64,000 nucleotides of DNA from Fusarium oxysporum f. sp. lycopersici 4287 (Eukaryota > Ascomycota > Sordariomycetes > Hypocreales > Nectriaceae): contig NC_030998.1 in assembly GCF_000149955.1 (NCBI RefSeq), positions 1,190,699 through 1,254,698 on the forward strand, given 5' to 3'. The position numbers and the translations under genes are program-made. Below the pieces are notes generated by a model. That model did no database searches. It was given only the letters and a program-made list of their open reading frames with translations, and was not told the DNA's origin. The stretch's first letter is position 1. Each line of letters starts with the position of its first letter. Of this stretch, positions 51,482-63,120 are shown piece by piece.

Positions 51482-52600
51482 ATGATCGATCTGGCATCAG
51501 TTTACTATGGGTTGTTCCTCGGCGTCTTCATCTTTACGTTTGCAAAGGCCGTATCACAGACCAGAGCCATCTACAAACGTACTCACAGCCTTCACAATGC
51601 CTACCTGTACATGATCTGGACCGAGGCCGTGGTCAATTTCGTCTTTGCTCTTATCACATTCCTCTACCTCAATGGCATCATCCCTGGAAAGTGAGTACTC
51701 TGTCGCCGCCTCTCGTTGCCTCCCTTGCTTATCACGTTCAACAGCCTGGGCTTTCTCCTCGCTACCGTCATCCTATGGTCGATCCAGACGCAACTACTCC
51801 CTCAGATCATCGCCAACCGAGTGTCCTTGATCATGACGAATCGACGCCGAGCGAGACACCTGAAGTGGGGGCTTGTAGTCTGCATTCTGTTTGTCAATGG
51901 CGCTGTCTGCTACATCTTCACGGTTGCACACCTCGACACTGCTACACCTTCGCAAAAGCATACGAATATGATATTCGAGAAGTGTGAGAAGACGTTCTTC
52001 CTCATCATCGACTTGGCACTCAACATGTACTTCTTATACCTGGTGCGGTATCGTCTGATTGCCGATGGCCTGAATAAATACTGGAGATTGTTCAACTTCA
52101 ACGCTGGAATGGTGTTTATCTCGACATCGATGGACGTCCTTCTTCTGGGGTTCCTTAGTCTACCAGATCCTTACCTGTAAGTCTATCGAGTACTATGAGC
52201 GAACTCTACCTGACATCAGAGCAGATACGTCCAATTCGCGCCTCTTGCATACATCGTCAAGCTCTACATAGAACTGCTTATGGCAAACCTCATCTCGAAG
52301 GTCGTTCGAGGTAACTCGCGTAGCCAAGGAGAGGGATGGTATTCTAGCAGTCGGGACAAGTCCAACCCAACAAACTATGGTCTTACGTCCCGTGTAGTTG
52401 TGACCACCGGCCCGCCTGTACCAACCCGCGGAAGCAACCTCATGAGTAGAATGGGCAAAGATGGTAAAGACCTAGAGAGCAACGAGAACAACAACGGATC
52501 ACAAGTTCATCTGGCGACATTCCCGGAACCGCATGGCATCACCAAGACTGTTGAAACTACAGTGGTGGTGGGAGATGGAGAGAGTGACAGGACCTTCTAA
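51482..52600 (+). CDS. Seven-helix integral membrane protein of unknown function
   Basis: Three exons (51482-51690, 51745-52176, 52225-52600) encode 338 residues. It begins MIDLASVYYGLFLGVFIFTF and contains about seven hydrophobic segments, including FLLATVILWSIQTQLLPQII, WGLVVCILFVNGAVCYIFTV and FNAGMVFISTSMDVLLLGFL. The last 75 residues are hydrophilic, Ser/Asn/Gly-rich and predicted cytoplasmic. The layout is like fungal proteins distantly related to Pth11-type or rhodopsin-like receptors, but I see no CFEM or SAT4 signature. Function is unknown. Confidence 0.8.
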
Positions 52601-52927
52601 CTAAGTGGTGAAGGCAGGCTATAAATGCCGGAATGTCATAGGGTCTTGACTGTTAGTGTCCAAGAAATCCAAGAAGCTAGCCTTTAACCCTTTATAATAA
52701 AATAATATTAATACGTCAAGGTAGAATCACTACTGCATTAACATTTGGACTCATTGATTCATTTAACATTTCTACAGTAAAGTCGTTTAGACAGTGATGT
52801 AGTCTGAAGAAACAGGAATCGTTTCAACCACGGTTCGCAGGTCGACGTAAGTAGAGCTGAGACAATTTATTCGGGTGCTAATCAGAGCTATATACGAAAA
52901 CGGCTATATCCACTACTCTGGATATTC

Positions 52928-54582
52928 TCAGAAAGTGACAGGCAGATCCACGATTCCGACATCCCTGTCCAGAGGGGTATAGTTGATCTTTTCCAATGGA
53001 ACAGCAACCTTGAGATCTGGAAACTTCTGATATAGCGTTGCTGCAAGATGTTAGTTGACAGTTACACCAAACATTGAAGGTATGTATACGTACAGAACAC
53101 AGTTGTAAGCTCAGCCTTTGCCAGATGCTCGGCGATACATCTGTGATCACCGAAGCCAAAGCCAAGAGGATCTTGAGTAGGCCACTTGCGGTTCATGTCG
53201 AACTCATCAGGATTCTCGAAGACTTCTTCGTCCCTGTTGGCTGACTGGTTGGATGCGATAATGCCTTCGTTTGCACGGACGAGCTGGCATGGGGTCAGCA
53301 CTCTTCTATGCCTATAGCATAAGGGGTTGTACTTGCCTTGTCGCCGATCATGACATCCTCCTTGGCAGTGCGCTTGATGGCGAGTGCAGACGCAGTGTGG
53401 TAGCGACAGAGCTCCTCGACAAACTGGGGCGCAAGGGATGGGTTGGCCTTGAGTTGCGCCAGCTGATCAGGGTGCTGAGCCAGAGTTGCGACGCCCTAAA
53501 ATGTATTAACAAATGAGCAGAAAAAATCAGAACAGAATTGCATACCAGGGCTATCATGTTGACCATGGTAGCGTTGCCGGCGACCAGAAGCAAGAAAGCA
53601 ATCTGGACAGCGTCGGACTTGTCGATATTTCCAGGCTTGACTTGCTCAGTGCAGAGCTTACTGATTATATCATCCTTCGGTTCTACGAGACGCTGCTCGA
53701 CTAGAGTTGCAAGGTAGTCAAGAAGCTCCCTGTTAATTGTCAGACCTGAACATGCTCGGGTGGCCCCTAGTTGGACCTACTGGTTGGCGGCAGAGGCTTC
53801 TCGGGCAGTGGAGCTACCATTTGTACGAATGGCATTCTGCTGCGTAAGATACTCGAGATCCTTGAAGGGAACTCCGAGAAGTGTGTAGATGATCTAGACC
53901 GATATGAGACATGTCCTTTCAAGAATCGTCTGCCGTGACTTACATAGGAGGGGACAGGGAGAGCAAACTCTTTGACAAGGTCAACTGGACCATTGGCACA
54001 TCCCTTCTGCTTCATCTGCTCCAGTAGATCATCGACAGTCTTCTGGATGTAAGGCTGCAAATTCTTGACAGCTTCGGGGGTAAAGGTTGGCTCCACCATG
54101 CTCCTTCAATCTGCGTCAGCCCTGTTCATCTAGAGAGCAAGGATGTAAGGTGCTTACCTCTGCTGCATGTGCTCTGGGGGATCCATGTCGACAAATGTCG
54201 GCTTTGCCTTGGCTGCTTGTTTTCCACCGGCGTTAAGCTCAGGGAAGCCTTGGCGAGTGCGGACCTTGAGCAAGGTTAGAACCAGTAAGGCCCATCAGGT
54301 CATATCAGATCATACCTTGGAGAGCTTGTCGGAAGTAGCTACGAAGCAGACATCTTTGTGCTTAGTGACGAGCCAGGCGAGAGAGCCGTCAAAAAGCTTG
54401 ACTTGGGAAATGGGATTCGTAGCTCGAAGTTTGGCGAACTCGGCGGGTGGCTCGGGGCCAGAGGCGCGCGAGAAAGGGAAGCTCGGTGCGTCAGATGCCA
54501 TAGTGTAGGTTCTGCTGAAACGCTGTAGACCAAAGAGTGCTCTTTTGTTGCGGAGTGCGAATTGAAGCTTTGTAGTAGCCAT
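52928..54582 (-). CDS. CYP55A1: Nitric-oxide reductase cytochrome P450 (P450nor)
   Basis: Eight exons (54582-54316, 54264-54158, 54103-53944, 53893-53781, 53729-53546, 53495-53337, 53283-53094, 53040-52928) encode 430 residues. From Met28 (54501) the 403-residue protein [20 protein letters not shown]... matches fungal P450nor from F. oxysporum nearly residue for residue, as I remember it. The heme-binding motif is [15 protein letters not shown]. The I-helix carries [16 protein letters not shown], with Asn instead of the usual acidic residue before Thr. The enzyme reduces 2 NO to N2O using NAD(P)H directly, the last step of fungal denitrification. The 27-residue extension ([20 protein letters not shown]) is basic and amphipathic and would target mitochondria. 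Starting at Met28 gives the cytosolic form. Confidence 0.97.
53284..53336 (-). other. GC-AG intron in the P450nor gene
   Basis: The donor reads AAG then GCAAGT and the acceptor CCAG. All other introns of the gene start with GT. GC-AG introns with this strong donor context are a known minor class. Confidence 0.75.
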
Positions 54583-56200
54583 GGTGATGGGAATGGCGGA
54601 AGCGATGCCAGAAGGTTATATTTCATGGAAGCGAAAATCAGATGTGGAGTATGGGGCTTGAAGTATTCCATATTCATCCGTATTCGATGAGATCACGAGA
54701 TGCAATTGATTTCCAAACATGTTCCGATCGGCTTATGCTTGAAGATGGCATTTCCGCTGCATGGGCAATCGGGCGGGCGAGTCGGATTGTCAGGCATCTG
54801 CAGTGGGTGTTACAAATATCTGCATCATTACTTGTCAATGCGTCTATGGTCGTACTGTTCGGGAGTTCACGGCCATGCAAAGAAGTTGGCCTTCTTCCTA
54901 CTTTATGGACTGTGTCTGCATTAAAACCTAAACCAAATTGCTCTTTACTCCAGTTGTTGAAGTATGAGTTACTACAGATACCATTCCGCAATTTTCTCCT
55001 TAGCAAAGTTATTTTGTTTCTTCATATTACATTTTAGAAAAATGCACAATCAAATTTGATGACCTGAAGACCGAGCGTGTCATTCCTTGGAGATGCTGAT
55101 TCCCGCGGAGATGCGCAAACGCAGTCTTTAAATACCTACGACATAATGGTATGATTCCATGATCTGTCATCAAAAAGCATCCCACCAACTCGGAATAAAT
55201 GCCTAGTGCTATAAGCAGCCTCATGATTTCACTCTTAGTCAACCCACATCATACACCGATCTTTATGGCTGGACTTTGTCTTGTTCCGCCTCCTCCGCAT
55301 TACTAGATATCGCGAATTAGCAATTATAAGGAAGAAGACGGAACAGAACTGTTTCTTCCTGCGTTTTCCGAGTCTGTATCACGAGGGTCATTCACAGAGA
55401 GTAATATGCCCGAATGTCAACCCGAGCCTAGACCTTGGCCCGAATACGATAACGCGCCTTTCTTCGCAAATCTATACGTTTTCTGCTATCGCCAGTGTCG
55501 CCGCGTCGAAGACCGTTGAAAATAACAGATCACTAAAGGAGACAACTTCATGCAAGTCTCTGTTCGCTATCGCGGTCCTGGGCGACTTTTCCCCTTGGTG
55601 TGAGGATTTGAATATGGCACTCATGCCTTATGACAAACCATATTTCGCATGGCTCACACTGGCCTTGAAGTTTCTCAAACGGATTCGGAATCCCCGAAGA
55701 AGCGGACTCTGTCAGATCTTTCCTCGAAAGGTTTCGTTCTGATGGCTTAGAAGCAAGGGTAGGTGGTTGTCAATTGTAGGAGGCCGATTCGAACCCCGAG
55801 AGATACCTGCGCTTACAATGGGTTGTAAGGACGCAACAAGTGGCCGATACATGCCCCTGTTACTCGATGTTGTGAGGATAGATTAATCTCAAGTCATTCA
55901 ACCAATAGTCATGTCAAATATCAACTACTTGGCATTCCAATAGGCAGATGAAGACCACCCTCAACAATCCACCCAGACGTGCGTCGAGTGGCGCATGAAG
56001 ACCTATTTGCACCTCAGATAGAGAGGGAACGCCTGTTTAGCGACGCATTGCCATCATCGCCTCGAGGTTTGTGTGATAGGAAGTCTTTAATGAGTTGCTG
56101 AGGCTGTATCGGATATACCCGGCGTTGAGTAGTTCAAGTAATCGGAGTTCTTATTGAGATAAGATGGCGATTAATCGCCGCCGCTAATGTCAAATAGATC
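54583..56200. other. Intergenic region, possible gene remnants
   Basis: This includes the P450nor promoter and sequence with no recognisable gene. A plus-strand frame at 55281-55742 is open for 153 codons but shows no motif. Toward the right end the sequence becomes AT-rich and stop-rich. Confidence 0.35.
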
Positions 56201-56520
56201 CAGTTGCAGTCATGATGCCTCATAATAATTTTCCGCCAATTTGTTATCAACTAGCTGCTTAACGAATAAAGTCTAAGAATCATTTAAACGTATTTACCTT
56301 GCATATAACCTGCCTTTACCGGTCTAATAATACCACAGTCCTGATACTAAGTCCTTTTACTTATTAACATCAGTATAGGTAATAACTACTAGAGGGCCTA
56401 TCAGAAGTCTTATGCTTTAGATAAGTAGCTCTAGAATACTAGGCTAATCTAGATCTAGAAAGGAGGAATAAGCCGTATCTTAGCTTCATGGCTAAGCTGT
56501 TACTAGGGAGGTTGGTAGAT
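56200..56520. repeat. AT- and TpA-rich scar, probably RIP-degraded repeat
   Basis: Base composition changes sharply: many TA steps (CTAGA, TACTA, TTATTA) and few open codons. This is the look of repeat-induced point mutation on an old transposable-element fragment. It abuts the truncated 5' end of the Egt1-like pseudogene. No terminal repeats or transposase motifs can be seen, so the source element is unknown. Confidence 0.45.
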
Positions 56521-56621
56521 GATGGCGTTGCTACTACAGGTCACGCCGAGAGCCCGAGAGCTTAACATATCACTACGCATCATCGCACCTCTCATTTAGT
56601 TGATTTCATCATAAAATCACA

Positions 56622-58240
56622 ATGGAATCTAAAAACCCATATAGCTTCCTGCTGAAACCATAGCAGTATGTTCCAGCCCCGGTGCCTCCGCTGGCTGAAT
56701 GGAAACAGCTATGGAGCGTCTGGGATCTTGCCACGACCAAGATGATACCGCCCGATGCGTTGATGGAACAACCAATTCCTCTGCGGAACCCGTTGCTGTC
56801 CTACCTTGGCCATATGCCAACCTTGTCAGACACCCACTATTTCATCTCAAACCTTAGCTAATACTGGACTTAGTGAGGATATTCCTCTTACGCGAGCAAC
56901 GAACAGCAAGCCCACCGAACCAGCATATTATCATCAGATTTTTGAGCGCGGTATAGATCCTGATGTTGATAATCCTTCTAAATTTCATGATCATAGTGAA
57001 CTCCCAGACGTTTTCCTATGTCTTGAAGACATTCTTCAATATCGCGAGCATGTGAAAGCACGTATCATGGCGCTCTATGAAAGTGAGAAACCCTACACAG
57101 ACCGCTGCATTGGACGAGCTCTATGGATCGTATTTGAGCATGAGATGGATTTGAGCTTACTATAGGATTTCCCGATGACTAAGGACTTGTAGGTCTTCAC
57201 GCTGAAACGTTCCTGTCATGACCATTCAAAGTCCCAACATTCTGCCCCCTCCTGATGTGCCCAGGCCAGACTTTGCAAAGCTCGCAAAAGAAGCTACTTC
57301 ACAACGCCTTCAAAATCCATGGATAGAAGAGCCCAAGCAGATTTCAATATCGGGTACCATGACCCTGAGAGCGACGATGGCCCAAACAGATTCTTTGCGT
57401 GGGACAATGAGCGCGAGCCGTACGAGATCACTGTCTCACCGATCAAGGTACAAGGTCGACCAGTCAGTAACGGAGAGTATGCTAAGTACCTCGTAGACGT
57501 TAAGGAGCCTTAGATCCCCGCAACTTGGAGCAAGACGCGAGATGCCCGAAGTGATGAAGAGTACACCACGTTCGTCGCTCGTCACAGTATCAAGACTGTC
57601 TGGGGACCTGTTCCGTTGTCGTAGGCACTTGATTGGCCTGTGGTGGCCTCTTTCGATGAGGTAGAGCGATATGCTCAACGGGCTGGTGCTTGCTCACCGA
57701 CGCTCCACGAATTACGGAGTATCCACGAGCATGTCGAGCGTCGTCGCAAAGCCCTGGACAGCAAAGTGAACCATCAATTCCATACCGATCCAAAGGCCAT
57801 TTTTGTTGATTTATCGGACATGAATTCTGGTTTTCAAAATTTCCATCCAATGGGAATTACTCATAAGGATGATCTTTGCGGTCTGGGTGACACTGGAGGT
57901 GCGGCTGATTCGACAAGAACTCTATTCGCGCCGCAACCTGGATTCAAGCCCATGGATGTTTATCCTGGATATAGTGGTGAGCTTTGTCGATCCATTCTCA
58001 AGAGGTTTCTATGTCGTTCTGTTCTGACATAGTTCCCTAGCCGACTTTATGGACCAGACGGCATCTGGCCGTAGTTGGAGGAAGTTGGGCCCTGCATCCT
58101 CGTATTGCAGGCCGAAAGAGCTTGTGAGTTGCGTAATACTGAAGTGCCGTGAACCTGTTAATATTCGCAGCCTGAACTGGTGGCAGAAGAAATATCTCGG
58201 GCCATGGGTGACGTTCCGCCTTGTACGAGACATCGAATAA
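56622..58240 (+). pseudogene. Decayed Egt1-like ergothioneine biosynthesis gene
   Basis: Reading across frames gives the DinB-like domain (LWSVWDLATTKMIPPDALME, YLGHMPT, then across an intact intron 56825-56873, ATNSKPTEPAYYHQIFERGI, RALWIVFEHE). The FGE-sulfatase/EgtB-like domain follows (DDGPNRFFAWDNEREPYEI, PVSNGEYAKYL, TVWGPVPLS, ALDWPVVASFDEV, CGLGDTGG, AVVGGSWALHPRIAGRKSL) and a natural-looking end at 58240. Fungal Egt1 has a methyltransferase domain before these two; it is missing here, where RIP-like sequence begins. Lesions: in-frame TAG at 56661, 57511 and 57622, two one-base frameshifts (near 57213 and 57350) and a lost splice donor near 57150. The gene cannot make a full protein. 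Confidence 0.8.
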
Positions 58241-58675
58241 AGTGCACACCACTCAATTTATGAGGTTATTCTGTGCTACCGACTCCCACTGCCGACATCA
58301 TCAGACCGAGGTCGATGGCGGAATCTGCGGTGGCTTTGTGGATGCTTTTGCTAGTCCCGTGGTGACATCATACGATATCAATTGAGTTTATAATGGATCT
58401 CGTCTTGAGATCGATTCCCGGATACACACGTTAGCAAACTGATCCTTGCTCCCTATTGATCCGCTTGGCACTTTTAGTGGGAACTTACTGTCCGCGTTTC
58501 CCGAGAGGATGGATGATGCTACGATTGCATTCCGTCGTACCAAGAGATCGAGCCACTCAAGCGAGGCGATCTCGCAGAGTATAAATACTTGGCAGCGGTC
58601 TAGAGATGTCTCATATTGTCTTCTGTAATTACTCCAGAATATTCGAATTTGTATCAAAAGCCTTTAATACTCGTC
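58241..58675. promoter_or_regulatory. Promoter region of the phenolic acid decarboxylase
   Basis: 435 bases following the pseudogene. A clear TATA box, TATAAATA, lies at 58580-58587, 96 bases before the decarboxylase ATG. Nothing else was recognised. Confidence 0.55.
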
Positions 58676-59206
58676 ATGTCTCTGCCACGCTATCAAACAA
58701 ACACGCCTCTTCACCCAAGCTTTGAGAAGGACATCCTCAACACTCATCTTATCTACGACTATGACGCCACAGACGCTGAAGGAAACCCAGAGAAATGGCG
58801 CTATGAAATCTGGTTCTTCTCCGACGATCGAGTCGTCTACGCCATCCATGGCGGCCCAATGGCTGGCCGTATCAACTACCAAACCGTAGCATACCAATGC
58901 GTTCGGCCAGGAGAGCTATGGCAGATCAACTGGCTCGAAGAGACTGGAACTATTGTATCTCTTGTTTACGACATCACAAACAAGACAATCAGCGGCATGT
59001 TGGGCTTCTCAAAGGGTCATTGGGAACATGCTGAGGAGGCGCATGGCGATAAGAGAAACCCAACCGATTTCAATAGGTGGAAGGAGTTGGCAAACATTGG
59101 AAAACAAACCGATAGATTCATTTTGACGGAGCAGGCTAAGATTCTGGAGGTGTTCAAGGGTCAGGGCGATTTGAAGCCCATCAAGGAGGAGGATCCGACA
59201 TTTTAA
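58676..59206 (+). CDS. Phenolic acid decarboxylase
   Basis: Single exon of 176 residues. It has the family core: HLIYDYDATDAEGNPEKWRY, WFFSDDRVVYAIHGGPMAGR, and LWQINWLEETGTIVSLVYD, in the order seen in bacterial PadC/Pad proteins (about 160-180 residues). The enzyme decarboxylates ferulic, p-coumaric or caffeic acid to vinyl phenols without cofactors in the cytosol, so it detoxifies plant hydroxycinnamates. The start is the ATG at 58676 (MSLPRYQTNTPLHPS), supported by the TATA box 96 bases upstream. It is intronless and of a type widespread in bacteria, so an old transfer is possible. Confidence 0.88.
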   Translation: MSLPRYQTNTPLHPSFEKDILNTHLIYDYDATDAEGNPEKWRYEIWFFSDDRVVYAIHGGPMAGRINYQTVAYQCVRPGELWQINWLEETGTIVSLVYDITNKTISGMLGFSKGHWEHAEEAHGDKRNPTDFNRWKELANIGKQTDRFILTEQAKILEVFKGQGDLKPIKEEDPTF

Positions 59207-60020
59207 GGTTTGAAGAAAGGGGACGTCATTGATTTTAGACATTTGTGCAACGGCGTATTAGCTTCTCATAATAAAAATCAAAGAGAATGTACAATATAAC
59301 CTATGAAACGGTTGGCTTGATGGCTTGGATGTGAATTGTCGTTGTATCGTAAAATCTGAGATGTCCAATTTTGGCAAAATGGGAGGTTGACACTTTGAAT
59401 TGGCAACAGATCCAACGAATGAGATTTGTTGAATGGCCGCGTCGGTTGTTTCTGATAAGATATCCGGATAACCACAGCCCCTGCCTTGGATGATGTGACC
59501 AACAGGTCGGTATCGGAAGACAAAATCTAGCAATTCTGGAACCTTGCCTGAAGTAGCAGTCATATGCGCTGCATGGAGTCGGATGGCACCATATCTTCAG
59601 ACGAGCTCAGCTTCAATGTCACCAGATTAATTCTAAATAAAGACAGGTAGAGTCTGGGAATTTGTCCTTTATACTGAAGTCTCCACAGATTGATCAATAG
59701 TACTCGAGTCATGTTATACCCGGTAAGTCTAGATACTGATGTATAGCCTGAGACCTATCAAAACGTGGAGCACTTCGAAATGGAGTAAGTTATCAAATGA
59801 CCGAGCTGAGAGCATAAACAGAAACCTCGTGTGAGTGCCGTCAATTTGTATCTAAGTAACTGCTCGACCAAGCTGCCAGACTGGTTTGGAGATGCATACA
59901 TAAAGTCCCGTAATCTTTGAAGCATGGTAAAGAGCGATATCTGAACAGAAAAGCCGAAACGTGAATTTACAAGTTCTCTCATTATGCTTCACATCTCGAA
60001 GCAAAGGTGGATCAAACCGA
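59207..60020. other. Intergenic region
   Basis: About 0.8 kb between convergent genes, with no recognised gene or repeat. Confidence 0.35.
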
Positions 60021-60947
60021 CTACTTAAGCTCCACAACAGAGTCAACTGCGCTCCGAGCAGTCTCCTTGCAGTCGCAATCTGGAAGGATGTGTTCACTTT
60101 GTTGAAAACGTTTATGCAACCGAGCCTGGTCTCTAACTATACATCTTGTTAGCTGACGACGTATCGAATGAGATTCTGAGAAGTTTTGCGAACTTACATA
60201 GTCGATAGTAGCTCCTGCGGTCGACATCAAACATAAGGTCAAGTATATCACTCTGTATATTCCTGCTTGACTTGGCATAGATAGTCATGGCGTAGTTCCA
60301 ATCGTCTCGTGCATGAAGTCGGTATCCAATAGCGTCCTCCTCGATGGCTTCGCGGACTGTCCATTGGGGATACTCTAGGTAGGTGCCATTCGAAGTACCG
60401 CCGAACATTTGATAGCGCGCCCATATTGCGTCCCCGTATCTATTCTCTTGAAGGGCTGCAATATAGTCGCTCGTCCGAGGCTCGACGAGCCCCCATTCGG
60501 GGCGATCGCTTTGAGCTTCGGATATCGAAACATCGAGGAATAGGTTACCGTCCCTGTCGCCATACTTGAAGGTGTCGGTCGAGCCCAAGCTGCTGCCAAA
60601 GGCCAGGTCTAAGAGGGCTTTAAGGAAGACAAATACCATTTTGTTTATAGATCTGAGTTGCTTAAAGTAACGATGCACACGAACTCTGGACGGTTCTGTC
60701 GAGAGAATGCTTGGAACGTGAACACTCGAACTTGATAAGAATGATTCAGGCGCAGATCCTGCTTTAGGCAGCGACTGGTTAGTTGCATATCTGAGCTGAT
60801 TTTGTTCGTGTTGGTTGTGAATTCGGATACTACGGCACGGCTATCTCGGCCCCATCGGTACTTTTCAACTATCTTTGCTACCAACAGCCATAACATCATG
60901 CACACGCATAGAGTATGAAGGTTGAGTGACAGATCAGTTATTGCCAT
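60021..60947 (-). CDS. Hypothetical membrane-anchored protein
   Basis: A three-exon model (60947-60732, 60660-60198, 60136-60021) keeps frame and gives 264 residues. One hydrophobic segment near the start (LHTLCVCMMLWLLVAKIV) suggests a membrane anchor or uncleaved signal. The middle is hydrophilic (GDRDGNLFLDVSISEAQSDR, YPQWTVREAIEEDAIGYRLH) and there is a Cys pair at the end (DCDCKETARSAVD). I recognise no family. The last intron has good signals; the first (71 nt, donor GTTCGA) is weak, so the start is uncertain and could be Met at 60639. Confidence 0.4.
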
Positions 60948-62126
60948 GGTCAGCGTTCCATTACCATTGTATAGGCTGTTTTCATGACCGTAAGATTGAA
61001 AGAGGTTGAAATGACTCGTTCGGAACAGAGGAATGGGCTATTGGTTACATTATGCAAGGTGCTGTTGGTTGAGCATGAAATTACAATCTAATTCGTCAGA
61101 TCATGACCAAAGCAAGTAGAACCGTGCTATCTACGAACTTCACCCAAAGTAAGGAGTCCAAGGACATTTGCTTTCACCGCTGTATTACGCAATACTGTGA
61201 ACCTATGCATTGCCTGCATCGCAGGGTTCGATATGAGTTCCATATTAATATTTCATCTCTAGATATTGTCGATGGAGTCTAAATGCCCGAGGAATGTCTT
61301 AATGCATATTACTATCTGTGCGAATTTGGGCCACTGAGCTTTACTAACGTTGAGGACTTTTGAATAAACCAGGCTGCCTATGACTAGGAGCATGGTATTC
61401 CATCCCCTTCAACTATGTGACGAATTGCGATGCGAAAGTTAACACAGGCAGCTAGACTAATGCAGATAGCAAAGAACCTGCTCTTCTTTTTCTATAATAC
61501 ACACCCTCCTCAAAGGCTTGCGGCACAGCAAAAGCGGCAATTGCAAACACTACTCTGTGTCCGCATCTTGTTCAGCCAGCCAAGACAACCAACCACTGAG
61601 CTGAGGCTATACATATCACAATAGATGATAAAAAAACAAAATGTAAAGCTATTGTTAAAGAGGTTCGGCAAAAATGCAAAACATACAACAGCGGGGATTC
61701 GCTGGTCGTCACCGACCCAACTACTGATCCGCCCCTTACAGGCTTGACTATGGGAGAGCGGACGGGATCCCGTATTTTCCTGCAGGTATGGTCGTATGTG
61801 CTATGGATGGCAACCAAACAAGTTTATACCTTACGCCCCAAGCCTATCTCAACGTTGGCGCTTAGCCCCTCTCCATTGCTTCCTAGTTAAGATCATGGTT
61901 CTGGATGCGCTTGTGGAGCGGGCCGCTCTATGGGTGATCAAATGGACTTGTATAGATGCTATAGATAGATATTATCCTTGTAATTATTCAAAAGCTGCGT
62001 AACGACACGATTACTATACATGTCTTCCATCCCTCTACCCAGTGATAGACTTCTGAGCTACATCCTAGCAAGCTGTCCAACTTTAGCCAAGAGGTCGGCA
62101 ACACTACCTGGCACAGTCTGGCCATA
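60948..62126. other. Intergenic region
   Basis: About 1.2 kb with the promoter of the hypothetical gene and the 3' flank of the coiled-coil gene. No gene was recognised. Confidence 0.35.
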
Positions 62127-63120
62127 TTATCCACTAGAAATATCATTAGTGATGGTCTCGACTTCGTCGCAAACACGACCATCAATAAGTGCCATCTGGC
62201 AAAGTCTGAGAATGCCCTCAGCAAACCTATCCTTATCCCATGATTGGGCACCCGTGTCTCTGGCTCCATTCTTCATGTCGTTCATGAGGAGTGTCAACTT
62301 TGTTGCTTTCTCCCTAAGCTCAGTGAATCCAGCCATTAGTGCAGCGGATTGCTTGTTGAGCTCATCAGTTGTTGCCTGGAGGACTGGAAGTTGCTGTGCC
62401 ACTTGCTCAACAGCGGCACGTCTGGTATTGAGTTCGTTCTGCTGGTTCACAACCTGCATGAGAGCGCTATGAGCATTCTGTAGTCGGTACTGCGCCGCAT
62501 TCACTCTGTCTCTCGCTTCTTCAATTCTCCGCTGGTGGTTTTCCATCTCAGCCCAAGCAGGCCCTAAAAACTGCAACTTGCATCAGTGCTAGCTTGCTTC
62601 GCAGATTGATCAATCTCACCGAGAACATCACCCCAATCTGGTTGCCGATGTCAGGCACGTCATCGTGTGCTTGACGGAGAGCATTAGAAGCATCCTCCAT
62701 CTGACGAGAACATCTTTCAACATCTTGTTGATATTGCTCCGTCTGACGCCGGCCGTTCTCCCAATCCATTTTCGTTTGCTCCAACGCACGATCGATTTCC
62801 CGCTGCAGCTGCTGGAATTCGCCCGCATGCAAAGAAGCGGCCTAAACACTTCACATGCGACATATCATAGCTTCTCCCTCCGGCTGAATATTATCAGGTC
62901 TATCAATCAGCTGACGAGACGATAGCCCGCCTTCGTGCAGCTCTGAAACAAGTTAACTCAATGTGGAGCCGTGCGCAAGACTATTGACTGATAGTACGAA
63001 CTGCATCCCCGCCAAGGTTAGCTGGACACACATAAATGTATTAACCTTGGCTTTCCAGCTCCTCATTTGAATACTAAAGGCCTCAATTGCAGGTCCGGAT
63101 CGCCGAATTGATGCAAACAT
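62127..63120 (-). CDS. Coiled-coil protein of unknown function
   Basis: The two downstream exons (62841-62632, 62570-62127) are clear and make a long helical protein rich in Gln, Glu, Arg and Ala: FQQLQREIDRALEQTKMDWE, RRIEEARDRVNAAQYRLQN, VVNQQNELNTRRAAVEQVA. A C-terminal helical part follows (FAEGILRLCQMALIDGRVCD). A first exon 63120-63046 (MFASIRRSGPAIEAFSIQMR) joins in frame through a 204-nt intron to give 242 residues, but other splicing is possible. The TAA stop at 62127 is followed by 21 further coding-like codons ending at TAG (VPGSVADLLAKVGQLARM). No family was recognised. Confidence 0.55.

Noticed and set aside
55785..55805. tRNA-like GATTCGAACC sequence (possible T-loop, minus strand)
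   Set aside because: The flanking T-stem does not pair and no acceptor or anticodon stems can be drawn.
57511..57624. A-to-I editing as an explanation of the TAG codons in the Egt1-like gene
   Set aside because: Frameshifts, a lost donor and a missing domain show true decay; editing could not restore the protein, and Lys or Tyr rather than Trp is expected at these sites.
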